From an uncultured Lachnospiraceae bacterium (lineage in GTDB: Bacteria; Bacillota; Clostridia; Lachnospirales; Lachnospiraceae): a stretch of 42,373 nucleotides of DNA. The stretch is taken from positions 1 to 42,373 of the forward strand of contig CAMVCQ010000008.1 of the NCBI GenBank assembly GCA_947166015.1, given 5' to 3'. The notes under the pieces were generated by a model. It made no database searches, was not told the origin of the DNA, and was given only the letters and a program-made list of their open reading frames with translations. This document shows, one piece after another, positions 26,261 to 34,199 of this stretch. A program made the translations under genes and the position numbers. How positions within the stretch are numbered: the stretch's first letter is position 1; every line of letters begins with the position of its first letter.

Positions 26261-26974
26261 ATGAGCAAGAAAAAAATAATGATCGTCGACGATGATGACA
26301 ACATCGCAAGCCTTATTTCTCTTTACCTTACAAAGGAATTTTTTCAATGCGAGATCGCCCACGACGGTGAATCGGCGTTGAAGCTGAACGAGGAATTTCG
26401 CCCGGACCTGATCCTGCTGGACATCATGCTTCCGGGAATCGACGGATATCAGGTGTGCCGTGAGCTGCGCAAGGACTATATGACCCCCGTGATCATGCTT
26501 TCGGCAAAGACCGAGGTGTTTGACAAGGTTCTGGGGCTTGAACTCGGGGCCGATGACTATATCATCAAGCCCTTTGACAACAAAGAAATGGTCGCGCGCG
26601 TAAAAGCTGTTCTCAGGCGATACTCAAACGCGGCAGCCGTAACCGCATCAAAAGAGGACGAGCCTGCGACCGAGGAGGTAAGCTGTGGGGATCTTGTTAT
26701 AAATCGCTCAACCTACTCCGTCACTCAGGACGGTGTGCCGATAGAAATGCCTCCGAAAGAGTTGGAGCTTTTGTATTTTCTTGCTTCGCATCCCAATCAG
26801 GTGTTTACAAGAGAACAGCTTCTCGACCGCATTTGGGGTTATGATTATGTCTCCGAAACAAGAACCGTTGATGTCCATATAAAAAGACTTCGTGAAAAAA
26901 TAGGCGACAGCAAGACTCATACCATCTCCACAATATGGGGAATAGGATACAGATTTGAGAAAAAGGAGCAGTAA
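26261..26974 (+). CDS. OmpR/PhoB-type response regulator
   Basis: A 237-residue regulator. The receiver has the acidic cluster D10-D12, phospho-acceptor D54 (ILLDIMLPG) and K103 (IIKPF). A winged-helix DNA-binding domain (about 138-233) has LLDRIWGYDYVSETRTVDVH. It is encoded just after mutS2 and 3 bases before the partner kinase. The stretch from about 26350 to 26600 is clearly GC-richer (one 60-base line counts 36 G+C) than both flanks (24-25 per 60), so part of the receiver may have been replaced by recombination. Targets are unknown. Confidence 0.93.
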   Translation: MSKKKIMIVDDDDNIASLISLYLTKEFFQCEIAHDGESALKLNEEFRPDLILLDIMLPGIDGYQVCRELRKDYMTPVIMLSAKTEVFDKVLGLELGADDYIIKPFDNKEMVARVKAVLRRYSNAAAVTASKEDEPATEEVSCGDLVINRSTYSVTQDGVPIEMPPKELELLYFLASHPNQVFTREQLLDRIWGYDYVSETRTVDVHIKRLREKIGDSKTHTISTIWGIGYRFEKKEQ

Positions 26975-26977
26975 CAA

Positions 26978-28399
26978 ATGAGATTTTTTGGCAAAACAAC
27001 ACTCATAAAAAAGCTTCTGGCTTTTTATCTTGTTATTGTGGTTGGATCGTTTTATTTTATCATGTTTTTCGGAAAAAACTTCATATATTCACAGGTTCGT
27101 GAAGAAACAAAAAACGCCATGATCAATTCCGGGAAGCAGATAGTTTCTTCTTTTTTTGGCGATTCAAGTTATACTTCTGACAGTATAAAAAAACTCAGAA
27201 ATGAGCTTTCCATGGCAGGCGAAACCTCGGGAAGCAGAATTCTCGTCATCCAGGATAATGGTGATATAATACTCGATACAGGTGAAAAATATACGCCCAA
27301 AGTGTATAATGTCAAAAAGCATCACGAATCCGATTTTCTTCAAAATGAATACACTTACGACTATACGATCGGAGGCTATCTATCCACACCATGTCTATGC
27401 GTATCGCTTCCTCTTTATAAGAGCTCAAGCTTTTCAGGACACCTGATCATAGTACAAAGCAACGAATATATAAACGAAAAAACCGACTTCTATTTCGGAG
27501 TTCTTTTGCTGGTTTACTATGCACTTTTGGGATTGCTTTTGTTGACATATATAGCTATCTATTTTTTCTGTTTTGTCCCGTTAAAAAAGCTTCGCGAGGG
27601 ATGCAAGGATTTCGCTATAGGTCGCGAAAATCCGCCCATCATCATCAATTCACATGACGAGTACGGAGAGCTTGCGGAGACACTAAATATTCTCGGAAAT
27701 GAGCTGAGTAAATTTGATGAATATCAAAGGAAATTTTTGTCAAGTATTTCTCACGATTTTCGCTCACCGCTTACAAGTATCAGAGGTTATCTGCAGGCGA
27801 TACAGGATGGCGTGATCGCACCCGAGGACCAGGACAAGATCATCAACATCATCCTGTCCGAGACAGACCGACTCACCAAGCTTACAAACGAGATCGTCGG
27901 ACTGAATTCATTTGACCGCGACAATATCTTCCTCGAAATATCCGAATTTGACATACACAAGCTTATCAGAGAAACAACCGCTGCCGTAAGTGGTCTCGCA
28001 GGCAAAAAGAAAGTAAAAATAACCCACTCTCTATACACAAACAGCCCGGTCATCGTCGAAGCAGACCGTGAAAAAATTAACCAGGTGCTGTACAACCTCC
28101 TTGAAAACGCTGTGAAATTCAGCATCGAGGGTGGAAGCATCAATGTAAGGACACTATTAAAAAAAGGAACTATAATCATATCGATAAAAGATAATGGAAT
28201 TGGTATCCCCAAAGAGGATCTCGGCAAGATTTTTGACAGGTTTTATAAATCAGATCTTTCAAGAGGTCGTGATAAATCGGGATCAGGGTTGGGCCTCAGT
28301 ATCTGCAGAGAGATCCTCAAAGCCCACAAGCAGGATATCGACGTAGTTTCAACCGAGGGTGCAGGCACGACCTTTTCATTTAGCTTGCAAACGAAATGA
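26978..28399 (+). CDS. Membrane sensor histidine kinase
   Basis: A 473-residue kinase: transmembrane helices at about 12-33 and 172-200, an extracellular sensor of about 135 residues, a HAMP-like linker (about 201-250), the H-box FLSSISHDFRSPLTSIRGY (H259), and a catalytic ATPase domain with N-box LYNLLENAVKFS, G1 IKDNGIGIP and GSGLGLSICREI. It is 3 bases after the response regulator, with AAGGAG upstream. Its signal cannot be inferred. Confidence 0.93.
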   Translation: MRFFGKTTLIKKLLAFYLVIVVGSFYFIMFFGKNFIYSQVREETKNAMINSGKQIVSSFFGDSSYTSDSIKKLRNELSMAGETSGSRILVIQDNGDIILDTGEKYTPKVYNVKKHHESDFLQNEYTYDYTIGGYLSTPCLCVSLPLYKSSSFSGHLIIVQSNEYINEKTDFYFGVLLLVYYALLGLLLLTYIAIYFFCFVPLKKLREGCKDFAIGRENPPIIINSHDEYGELAETLNILGNELSKFDEYQRKFLSSISHDFRSPLTSIRGYLQAIQDGVIAPEDQDKIINIILSETDRLTKLTNEIVGLNSFDRDNIFLEISEFDIHKLIRETTAAVSGLAGKKKVKITHSLYTNSPVIVEADREKINQVLYNLLENAVKFSIEGGSINVRTLLKKGTIIISIKDNGIGIPKEDLGKIFDRFYKSDLSRGRDKSGSGLGLSICREILKAHKQDIDVVSTEGAGTTFSFSLQTK

Positions 28400-28415
28400 T
28401 TATGTTTTTAATCAA

Positions 28416-28550
28416 AAGAGCCGGTTAAAACAATTCTGTGGAGTACTCCGCAGCCATCGTTGCGCAGGCACCGTTTTTTGGTGCCGTGCAACGCGATGTG
28501 CGAGGACAAGTGCAAACGGTGCTCCACAGGATTCGTTTTAACCGGCTCTT
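28416..28550. repeat. 135-base long imperfect palindrome between convergent genes
   Basis: The outer arms at 28416-28431 and 28535-28550 are perfectly complementary over 16 bases. After small mismatches the pairing continues with 28436-28443 against 28522-28529 (8 bp), and an inner hairpin GGCACC/GGTGCC (28467-28472, 28480-28485) caps the rod. It sits 16 bases after the kinase stop and 10 bases after the trmL stop. It could be a bidirectional terminator, a folded RNA or a miniature transposable element; no clear target duplication is seen. Confidence 0.8.
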
Positions 28551-28560
28551 AGTTGTTTTA

Positions 28561-29070
28561 TCATATATCATTCTTTTTGTCCCATGATAAACGATGCAGG
28601 TCACCCTCTGTTTGAAGGTTTGAGAATCCGTGCTGGCGGGCGAACTCATATGCAAGGATCGCAACCGAGTTGCCAAGATTTAAAGATCTGATATCATTAT
28701 ACATCGGTATCCTCACTGCATGCTCGGGGTCTTTTACAAGGATTTCTTCAGGAATTCCCGCGCTCTCTTTTCCAAACATCACATAGCAGTCATCCTCATA
28801 CTCGACATCACTGTAGATTTTTTTCGCCTTGGTTGTCGCCATATAGATGACCGCACCCGGATTTAGGCGTAAAAAATCGGGATAGCTGTCGTAGATAACA
28901 TAATCCAGCTTATCCCAATAATCAAGCCCCGCGCGCTTAACCTGTTTGTCATTGATAACAAATCCCATAGGTTCTATCAAATGGAGCTTTGCTCCGAGAG
29001 CAACGCAGGTTCTCCCAATATTTCCTGTATTTGCCGGTATCTCCGGCTCCAAAAGCACAATGTTTAACAT
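28561..29070 (-). CDS. trmL: tRNA (cytidine/uridine-2'-O-)-methyltransferase TrmL
   Basis: A 169-residue SPOUT methyltransferase that 2'-O-methylates the wobble base 34 of certain leucine tRNAs. Motifs: MLNIVLLEPEIPANTGNIGRT at the N-terminus (NTGNIGR, about 14-20), MFGKESAGIPEEIL, and the knot region RIPMYNDIRSLNLGNSVAI. Length and layout match TrmL closely. Its ATG overlaps the cheX stop codon by one base (TAATG), indicating coupled translation. Confidence 0.92.
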   Translation of the reverse strand: MLNIVLLEPEIPANTGNIGRTCVALGAKLHLIEPMGFVINDKQVKRAGLDYWDKLDYVIYDSYPDFLRLNPGAVIYMATTKAKKIYSDVEYEDDCYVMFGKESAGIPEEILVKDPEHAVRIPMYNDIRSLNLGNSVAILAYEFARQHGFSNLQTEGDLHRLSWDKKNDI

Positions 29071-29540
29071 TAGTTTTCCTGCTTCAATGCAAGATAAAGG
29101 TCTATTCCGCCGCCTTCAAAAATCATCGGCACACAAAGTGATTTCGTGTAGCTTGAACTAAAACTAACCTCTCCATGAGAAAGAGTCGGCGGTGTGATGT
29201 CTATTCCGATTCCCGATGATGAAAAAACAGTTGATGCGTTTCCCATGATCATATTTCCAAGCTCCGAAAGAGCAGACGAAGCAAAATCATCTATCTGTGT
29301 GATCTCAGTCATACACATCTTGGATGCGATCGCACAAGCGTTTTTCTCTGACATCGCAATAAGCACCTGGCCTCTCATCTCGCCGGTGACACCTACGATT
29401 ATCACCCAATCACCTTTGCCAAAGGATGCCTCCTTGAGCACAGGTTTTTGGATAGCAACCTCAACAAAGCACACATCCTGCAATATTTTCTTGGCGGTCA
29501 TCAAAAAAGGGTTGATATGTTCCGCATTAAGTGTTGCCAT
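29070..29540 (-). CDS. cheX: CheX-like chemotaxis phosphatase
   Basis: A 156-residue CheC/CheX/FliY-type domain. Seen are the N-terminal HINPFLMTAKKILQD and the active-site helix ALSELGNMIMGNASTVFS, which holds the ExxN pair (E93, N96) that CheX uses to remove phosphate from CheY. No other chemotaxis gene is nearby; the neighbours are trmL and an aminotransferase. A good promoter (29578-29606) and GGGAGG precede it. It might act on CheY encoded elsewhere or on another receiver. Confidence 0.82.
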   Translation of the reverse strand: MATLNAEHINPFLMTAKKILQDVCFVEVAIQKPVLKEASFGKGDWVIIVGVTGEMRGQVLIAMSEKNACAIASKMCMTEITQIDDFASSALSELGNMIMGNASTVFSSSGIGIDITPPTLSHGEVSFSSSYTKSLCVPMIFEGGGIDLYLALKQEN

Positions 29541-29577
29541 ACGCCGTCCTCCCTAAAGTTTTTTGACATGTGGATAT

Positions 29578-29606
29578 ATTCTACCACATTTATCGCGTCG
29601 TGTCTA
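29578..29606 (-). promoter_or_regulatory. Sigma-A promoter for cheX-trmL
   Basis: On the minus strand: TAGACA (29606-29601), a 17-base spacer, then TAGAAT (29583-29578). It overlaps the 3' end of the aminotransferase gene, so cheX-trmL can be transcribed apart from the upstream operon. Confidence 0.6.
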
Positions 29607-30747
29607 CAAAATTTTTAATTTTCTCAAGTGCTATTTTGAGGTTTTCAATTGAATACGCATAAGAAATACGCAAAAATCCCTCGCCGCACGCCCCAAATGC
29701 CGTCCCCGGAACTACAGCAACTTTTTCCTTTTCAAGCAGCTTTGTCGCAAATTCCTCTGATGTAAGACCTGTTTTTTGTATGCTCGGAAAAACATAAAAA
29801 GCTCCGCGCGGCTCAAAACAAGGTAATCCTATCTCGTTTAGCTTTTGGACAAGAAATCGTCTCCTCTCGTCATAGCTATCTCTCATTCTCTCAACATCAC
29901 CGTCACCATTTTTAAGTGCTTCTATAGCCGCATATTGGCTTGTCGTAGGCGCACACATGATGACGTATTGGTGAACCTTCACCATCTGCTTAAGTATCGG
30001 CACCGGTGCCACTGCGTATCCCAGCCTCCATCCGGTCATCGCAAACGCCTTGGAAAAACCGTTTATCACGATCGTACGCTCTTTCATTCCGGGAAGTGCC
30101 GCCATCGAAAAATGCCTTGCTTCATAAGTAAGCTCTGCATATATTTCATCCGAAAGAACAAAAATGTCCCTCTCGATGGCTATCTCCGCGATTTCTTTGA
30201 GTTCCTCTTCACTCATCACTGCTCCCGTAGGGTTATTGGGGAATGGCAGTACAAGAAGCTTTGTTTTGTCCGTCAATGCGCTTAAAAGCTTTTCTTTTGT
30301 AAGCTTAAACTGGTCTTTTGCATCAAGTGCAAGCCTCACAGGCACACCGCCCGCAAGTGCTACGCAAGGCAGATATGAAACATAGCATGGCTCCGGTATG
30401 ATGACCTCATCTCCCGGATTCAAAAGAACTCTGCACGCGACATCTATCGCTTCACTTCCGCCTACGGTAATGAACACCTCATCACTTACATAGTCCAGAC
30501 CAAACCTTCTCTTCAGATAGTTGCATACCTCTTCACGAAGCTCAATAAGACCCGAATTGGAGGTGTAGAAGGTTCTTCCTTTTTCAAGTGAATATATTCC
30601 CTCTTCTCTGATATGCCAAGGGGTATCAAAATCAGGCTCGCCAACTCCGAGAGAGATCACATCCTCCATAGTGGCTGCCAGATCAAAAAATCTCCTTATC
30701 CCGGACGGTTCAAGCTCAGTGACCGTCTTTGACAAAACATAATTCAT
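29590..30747 (-). CDS. Class I/II pyridoxal-phosphate aminotransferase
   Basis: A 385-residue fold-type I aminotransferase. The PLP lysine is K233 (INGFSKAFAMTGWRLGY), with the substrate-binding PNNPTGAV (170-177) and SDEIY (199-203). It resembles the aspartate/aromatic-type AspC group of Clostridia. The start overlaps the Lrp/AsnC stop by 4 bases (ATGA). That pairing of regulator and aminotransferase suggests control by the amino acid the enzyme handles. The exact substrate is open. Confidence 0.9.
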   Translation of the reverse strand: MNYVLSKTVTELEPSGIRRFFDLAATMEDVISLGVGEPDFDTPWHIREEGIYSLEKGRTFYTSNSGLIELREEVCNYLKRRFGLDYVSDEVFITVGGSEAIDVACRVLLNPGDEVIIPEPCYVSYLPCVALAGGVPVRLALDAKDQFKLTKEKLLSALTDKTKLLVLPFPNNPTGAVMSEEELKEIAEIAIERDIFVLSDEIYAELTYEARHFSMAALPGMKERTIVINGFSKAFAMTGWRLGYAVAPVPILKQMVKVHQYVIMCAPTTSQYAAIEALKNGDGDVERMRDSYDERRRFLVQKLNEIGLPCFEPRGAFYVFPSIQKTGLTSEEFATKLLEKEKVAVVPGTAFGACGEGFLRISYAYSIENLKIALEKIKNFVDTTR

Positions 30748-31229
30748 GGTGTTATCAACTGCCTTTCATCTATATCAGAGGGCTTCTCAAGCGGTATACC
30801 GTGCTCTTTGTATTTTTTCAATACAAAATATGTCGCACAGCTCGTAACAGACTCCATCGGAGCCAGCTTCTGAGTGACAAACCTTGCAACCTCTTTCATA
30901 CTGCTTCCATCTATGATTACCGTGAAGTCAAAGTTTCCGCTCATAAGATAGACTGACTTAACCTCATCAAACTGATATATCCTCGAAGCGATCTTGTCAA
31001 AGCCCCTGCCTCTCTCCGGTGCGGTTTTCACCTCGATCACGGCAGTCACTCTCTCATCTCCGGTTTTGTCCCAATTGATAAGTGCGGGATAACCACAGAT
31101 TATGCCCTCGTCCTCCATCTCTTTGATTGAGTTTTTGACCTCCTCAGCAGTCAGATCGAGCATCGCCGCGAGATCCTCTGTAGAAAGCCTTCCGTTTTGT
31201 GCCAGATTTTTGAGTATTTTTTCTTTCAT
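30744..31229 (-). CDS. Lrp/AsnC-family transcription regulator
   Basis: A 161-residue regulator: helix-turn-helix at about 1-55 (GRLSTEDLAAMLDLTAEEV) and an RAM ligand-binding domain at about 65-145 (VKSVYLMSGNFDFTVIIDG). I chose the ATG at 31229, which has GGAGG seven bases upstream; the frame is open further upstream, but those residues do not belong to the family. It overlaps both neighbours by 4 bases (the AIR-synthase-like gene before, the aminotransferase after). It probably senses an amino acid and controls this operon. Confidence 0.88.
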   Translation of the reverse strand: MKEKILKNLAQNGRLSTEDLAAMLDLTAEEVKNSIKEMEDEGIICGYPALINWDKTGDERVTAVIEVKTAPERGRGFDKIASRIYQFDEVKSVYLMSGNFDFTVIIDGSSMKEVARFVTQKLAPMESVTSCATYFVLKKYKEHGIPLEKPSDIDERQLITP

Positions 31230-31768
31230 TTGCGTCCTCCGTTTCGGGGTGGCTCCAAAAACCGTACCCTGCCGTCTTTTTTCACTGTTTTTGCCGCAGT
31301 GGAATTTATATAACCTATCACCGAAGCATTTATACCTTTTGCTGCGAGACTGTCCGCAAGCAAGCTGCCATTTGTCGTGACATATATCATACATCCCTGC
31401 GAATCAAGCGTATAAGGATTGATATCAAGAACTTCACACAACTCTATGGTTTCCTGTCGTAGGGGGATTTTTGTCATATCCACCTCAAGTCCCGTTCCCA
31501 GGCTCTCACCCAGGTCCCACAAGCTCCCAAATATCCCGTTTTTCCCACATTGCATCGTATGTTTAACGGGTTGCCCGGCCACGATCTCTTTTTCAATATC
31601 CATATGCACATCACTGTCAAAACCAATGCAGGCTTCATGGATAGTTGCTGACAAGCGGGGCCTCAGCTCTTCAGTTTTTTCTCGTGCAATTTTTGATGTT
31701 CCCGCAAGAGCTATCCATCCGCTGAGAACTATCGCATCCCCGGCCGTAGCTTTTTTGGTATCAGACAT
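31226..31768 (-). CDS. Stand-alone AIR-synthase C-terminal domain protein
   Basis: A 180-residue protein matching the C-terminal half of AIR-synthase-related (PurM/HypE-like) proteins of Clostridia, with AGDAIVLSGWIALAGTS and GIFGSLWDLGESLGTGLEV. The ATP-binding N-terminal half is absent. The usual MHDVTEGG segment is changed to MQCGKNG. It is not a broken gene by context: its start overlaps the VanW stop by one base and its stop overlaps the Lrp start by 4. The function is unknown; loss of catalysis is likely (inference). Confidence 0.7.
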   Translation of the reverse strand: MSDTKKATAGDAIVLSGWIALAGTSKIAREKTEELRPRLSATIHEACIGFDSDVHMDIEKEIVAGQPVKHTMQCGKNGIFGSLWDLGESLGTGLEVDMTKIPLRQETIELCEVLDINPYTLDSQGCMIYVTTNGSLLADSLAAKGINASVIGYINSTAAKTVKKDGRVRFLEPPRNGGRK

Positions 31769-33228
31769 CAGTCTGTCTCCTTGGCAGGCTTTTTTGTCTC
31801 CTTTGGCTTTTCAGTAGCCTTTGGTTTATCTGTTGACTTCGGTTTCTTTGTCGCCTTTGGCTCTTCTTTGCCGGAGCCTTTGGTCACCGTCCTCGGCACA
31901 GCCTTGTACGAGCTGGAATTGATCTGCTTTTTCGTTGTTTTTCCGTTTTCCGTAACCACTTTCCAGAGAACGGCCTCATATCCTATATGTGCTGACTGCT
32001 CAACGTGCTCATACGAAGGTGGCTTGGTCGGATCAAGAACGACCTTGTCCTCACCGGGTTCGGTTTTCTTGAGAACCTCGGAAACAAACTCGACTTTTCT
32101 GTCGGGATCTCTGGTCTCCTCACCGTAAACATTGAAATACAGCTGTCCCGAATCAGTCCATCCCTGAATAAGCACCGGAACATCCGTGTTGTTTCTGAAT
32201 TTAAAATCCTTATAATCCCCTGCGATCGCTGCATCCATAGACGGCTTAACGTACGAAACAACCATAGAATGCGGCGCTCTTTGTACTATTTCAAGCTCTG
32301 CTCTCAGTATCGCATTGTATAATGTCGTAGAAACCTGACAAACGCCTCCGCCGATGGAGTCCTCAACTTTGCCGTTATTGTACGACGGAGCAGCATAATA
32401 CCCGTTTTCCTCTGTCATCGGCGAGATCGTATCGTGCACTGAGAACGTCTCTCCCGGATAAACCACGCTTCCGCTTATAAGCCTTGCCGCATTTGCAAGG
32501 TTTTTCGACCTTGATACATTACCCGCAGAAAAGCTTGTGGAAAAGCTGCCTATCTTGTCTTTGCATTTTTTCACTTGCTCATAAGTGATCTCAGGTTTTT
32601 CGACTATCAGTATCGCCTCAACCTCAATATCACCCTCAAGCGTCTGCTCAACCGCTGACTTGATCACATCGATAGTTGCATCCACATCGACAGAGATTCC
32701 ATCACGGGATTTGGTATACTTAAACTCACCGTTTTCCATCTTTACGGTAGCATTTTTTGCTTTTTTTACATTTTTTCCGCATTTCTTTTTGACGAATTTT
32801 TTGACCTTTTTCTCAGAGTATGTGTAGCTGAGTGTGTAGTTCACATGCTCCTCTTTTATGCGGTTTACTTCTCTGTAGTTCTCCAAAAATGACCCGGTCT
32901 TGCCAAGACTCATCGCCTTTTCAACCGTATCGTTTTCCTCAGCATGAAACTCAAGCTCTTCAAGAGTAGTCTGGACTTTTTTGCCGTTTACATCTACGGT
33001 AAGCGTCCTTGCACTTTTCCCGTTTGTATACTGCTCGATCGCAGCCTGCGCCTCCTCGGCAGTCATTCCGCTTATGTTTATTCCGTCAACATACACGCCC
33101 TCGATGATCCTGTTTTTGTCCGGAGTGTGCTGCATCAAAAAAACAAGCGCATAGATGCCGGAGATCATCGCCATTATGATAAAAACTATAAGGGCCGGGA
33201 GGATATGCGGTTTCTTTTTTTCGTTCAT
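31768..33228 (-). CDS. VanW-family surface protein
   Basis: A 486-residue protein: N-terminal membrane anchor (about 9-32), two peptidoglycan-binding-like units (PG_binding_4 type, about 40-215), a VanW domain with GGGVCQVSTTLYNAIL (about 290-305), a G5-like segment (YEAVLWKVVTENGK), and a lysine/proline-rich tail with repeats of KPKxT. Proteins of this type sit at the cell wall; despite the name, no vancomycin resistance is implied. A clear promoter lies at 33277-33305 and it heads the operon running down to the aminotransferase. Confidence 0.88.
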   Translation of the reverse strand: MNEKKKPHILPALIVFIIMAMISGIYALVFLMQHTPDKNRIIEGVYVDGINISGMTAEEAQAAIEQYTNGKSARTLTVDVNGKKVQTTLEELEFHAEENDTVEKAMSLGKTGSFLENYREVNRIKEEHVNYTLSYTYSEKKVKKFVKKKCGKNVKKAKNATVKMENGEFKYTKSRDGISVDVDATIDVIKSAVEQTLEGDIEVEAILIVEKPEITYEQVKKCKDKIGSFSTSFSAGNVSRSKNLANAARLISGSVVYPGETFSVHDTISPMTEENGYYAAPSYNNGKVEDSIGGGVCQVSTTLYNAILRAELEIVQRAPHSMVVSYVKPSMDAAIAGDYKDFKFRNNTDVPVLIQGWTDSGQLYFNVYGEETRDPDRKVEFVSEVLKKTEPGEDKVVLDPTKPPSYEHVEQSAHIGYEAVLWKVVTENGKTTKKQINSSSYKAVPRTVTKGSGKEEPKATKKPKSTDKPKATEKPKETKKPAKETD

Positions 33229-33276
33229 AAATTTCTTCCTTTGTTACTTGATGTTTTTGCAAAAATGTATTATAAT

Positions 33277-33305
33277 AGTATAGCACAGTTTATGTGATAG
33301 TTCAA
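33277..33305 (-). promoter_or_regulatory. Sigma-A promoter of the VanW operon
   Basis: On the minus strand: TTGAAC (33305-33300), a 17-base spacer, then TATACT (33282-33277). The -35 overlaps the stop codon of the small membrane peptide gene upstream. Confidence 0.7.
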
Positions 33306-33409
33306 GCACCACCGGTAGCGATACTGGCTACGATGCCTGCAACCATCGCAATTATCAGAACTGCACTGATGATGACAGCGATCATTCTTTGCTTTTTACG
33401 ATTCAGCAT
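33302..33409 (-). CDS. 35-residue single-helix membrane peptide
   Basis: A 35-codon gene starting ATG at 33409 and ending TGA at 33302-33304. The product has a basic head (MLNRKKQRM), one hydrophobic helix (about 10-30) and a short tail ending ATGGA. GGGGG lies six bases upstream of the start and a strong promoter (TTGTAA, 17 bases, TATAAT) lies at 33452-33480. These three signals together support a real gene that length filters would miss. It resembles small DUF4044-like Firmicute peptides in layout only. The function is unknown. Confidence 0.7.
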   Translation of the reverse strand: MLNRKKQRMIAVIISAVLIIAMVAGIVASIATGGA

Positions 33410-33431
33410 GATGAACCCCCTTTCGGTCTGT

Positions 33432-33459
33432 TTGAGTCAGTTGCAAAAGACATTATAAC
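33432..33459 (+). promoter_or_regulatory. Plus-strand promoter for the TPR-like membrane protein
   Basis: TTGAGT (33432-33437), a 16-base spacer, then TATAAC (33454-33459). Its -10 shares bases with the opposite-strand -10 at 33452-33457 (the palindromic TTATAA), so the two promoters cannot be used at once. Confidence 0.45.
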
Positions 33460-33480
33460 AGTAAACTTCTGATTTTACAA
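33452..33480 (-). promoter_or_regulatory. Strong sigma-A promoter of the 35-residue peptide gene
   Basis: On the minus strand: TTGTAA (33480-33475), a 17-base spacer, then TATAAT (33457-33452). It drives the small peptide gene and possibly reads on into the VanW operon. Confidence 0.75.
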
Positions 33481-33505
33481 GGAAAAGAGAGGAAAAAACG
33501 CAAAA

Positions 33506-34135
33506 ATGATAACAGTCCCCGTATTTATCATCATTTTTATCATTTTTATCGCGTGGACTCAATACGAAATGAAAAAAGGGGACAAGGCCGAGCGAAAAGC
33601 ACATGAGGAATTCCTTGCGAGAGAGTACGAAGCAAACCACACTGCAAAAAAAGACTTTTCGGATATACCTGTTTTGAGGTTTGACGAATCCGTGATCCCG
33701 CTTCCCGAGGAAGGGCAGTTTACGGAAAACGACGATGTGACCGGCTACATCAAAAGCCTGAGATCACTTATCAAAGAACCGATGATGGACCTCTCATCGT
33801 ACTCAAACACAGACTTAAAGCTATCATACGGCACGGCGAATTTCACGCTTTTGTCCGGATATGATGCAAATTATTCAAACTTCCTCATGCTTTTGACAAA
33901 CCTCGCCAGAGCTTATGAAAGGCGAAAAATGTACGACTTGGCCGAAAAATCATACAAAGCAGCGATCCAATGCGGCTCTGTCAAGCTAAACGACTACACG
34001 GCTCTGGCAGGCGTGTACTTAAAAAAAGACGATCCGGCCGCCATCAACTCCCTGATCGAAGAAGTTCAGGCATCAGACATAGAGAGAAAAGAAGGCATTG
34101 CAGAGGCGTTGAAACGGGAGCTGGCAAAGTACTAG
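33506..34135 (+). CDS. Single-pass membrane protein with TPR-like region
   Basis: A 209-residue protein. An N-terminal helix (about 1-18) is followed by a charged linker and a helical C-terminal half where LLTNLARAYERRKMYDLAEKSYKAAI has the spacing of a tetratricopeptide repeat (landmarks LARAYERRKMYDLAEKSY). The start has GAGG, rather far (about 13 bases) upstream. Expression is from a promoter overlapping the divergent peptide promoter. The family is not recognised; a scaffold role is inference. Confidence 0.65.
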   Translation: MITVPVFIIIFIIFIAWTQYEMKKGDKAERKAHEEFLAREYEANHTAKKDFSDIPVLRFDESVIPLPEEGQFTENDDVTGYIKSLRSLIKEPMMDLSSYSNTDLKLSYGTANFTLLSGYDANYSNFLMLLTNLARAYERRKMYDLAEKSYKAAIQCGSVKLNDYTALAGVYLKKDDPAAINSLIEEVQASDIERKEGIAEALKRELAKY

Positions 34136-34199
34136 ATCAGTCTTTGTCACATTAATCCAATACTTTTTTATCATTTTTTCAAAGGAAGGGTATATGATC

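Noticed and set aside
28416-28550. 6S RNA assignment for the long palindrome
   Set aside because: It is shorter than known 6S RNAs and lacks a clear central bubble flanked by two long stems; no promoter could be placed before it.
28359-28676. Short open frames across the long palindrome
   Set aside because: They arise from the inverted repeat itself; none has a ribosome-binding site.
31230-31394. Longer N-terminus for the Lrp/AsnC regulator
   Set aside because: The extra 55 residues overlap the upstream gene, contain no family sequence and have no ribosome-binding site, while the ATG at 31229 has a good one.
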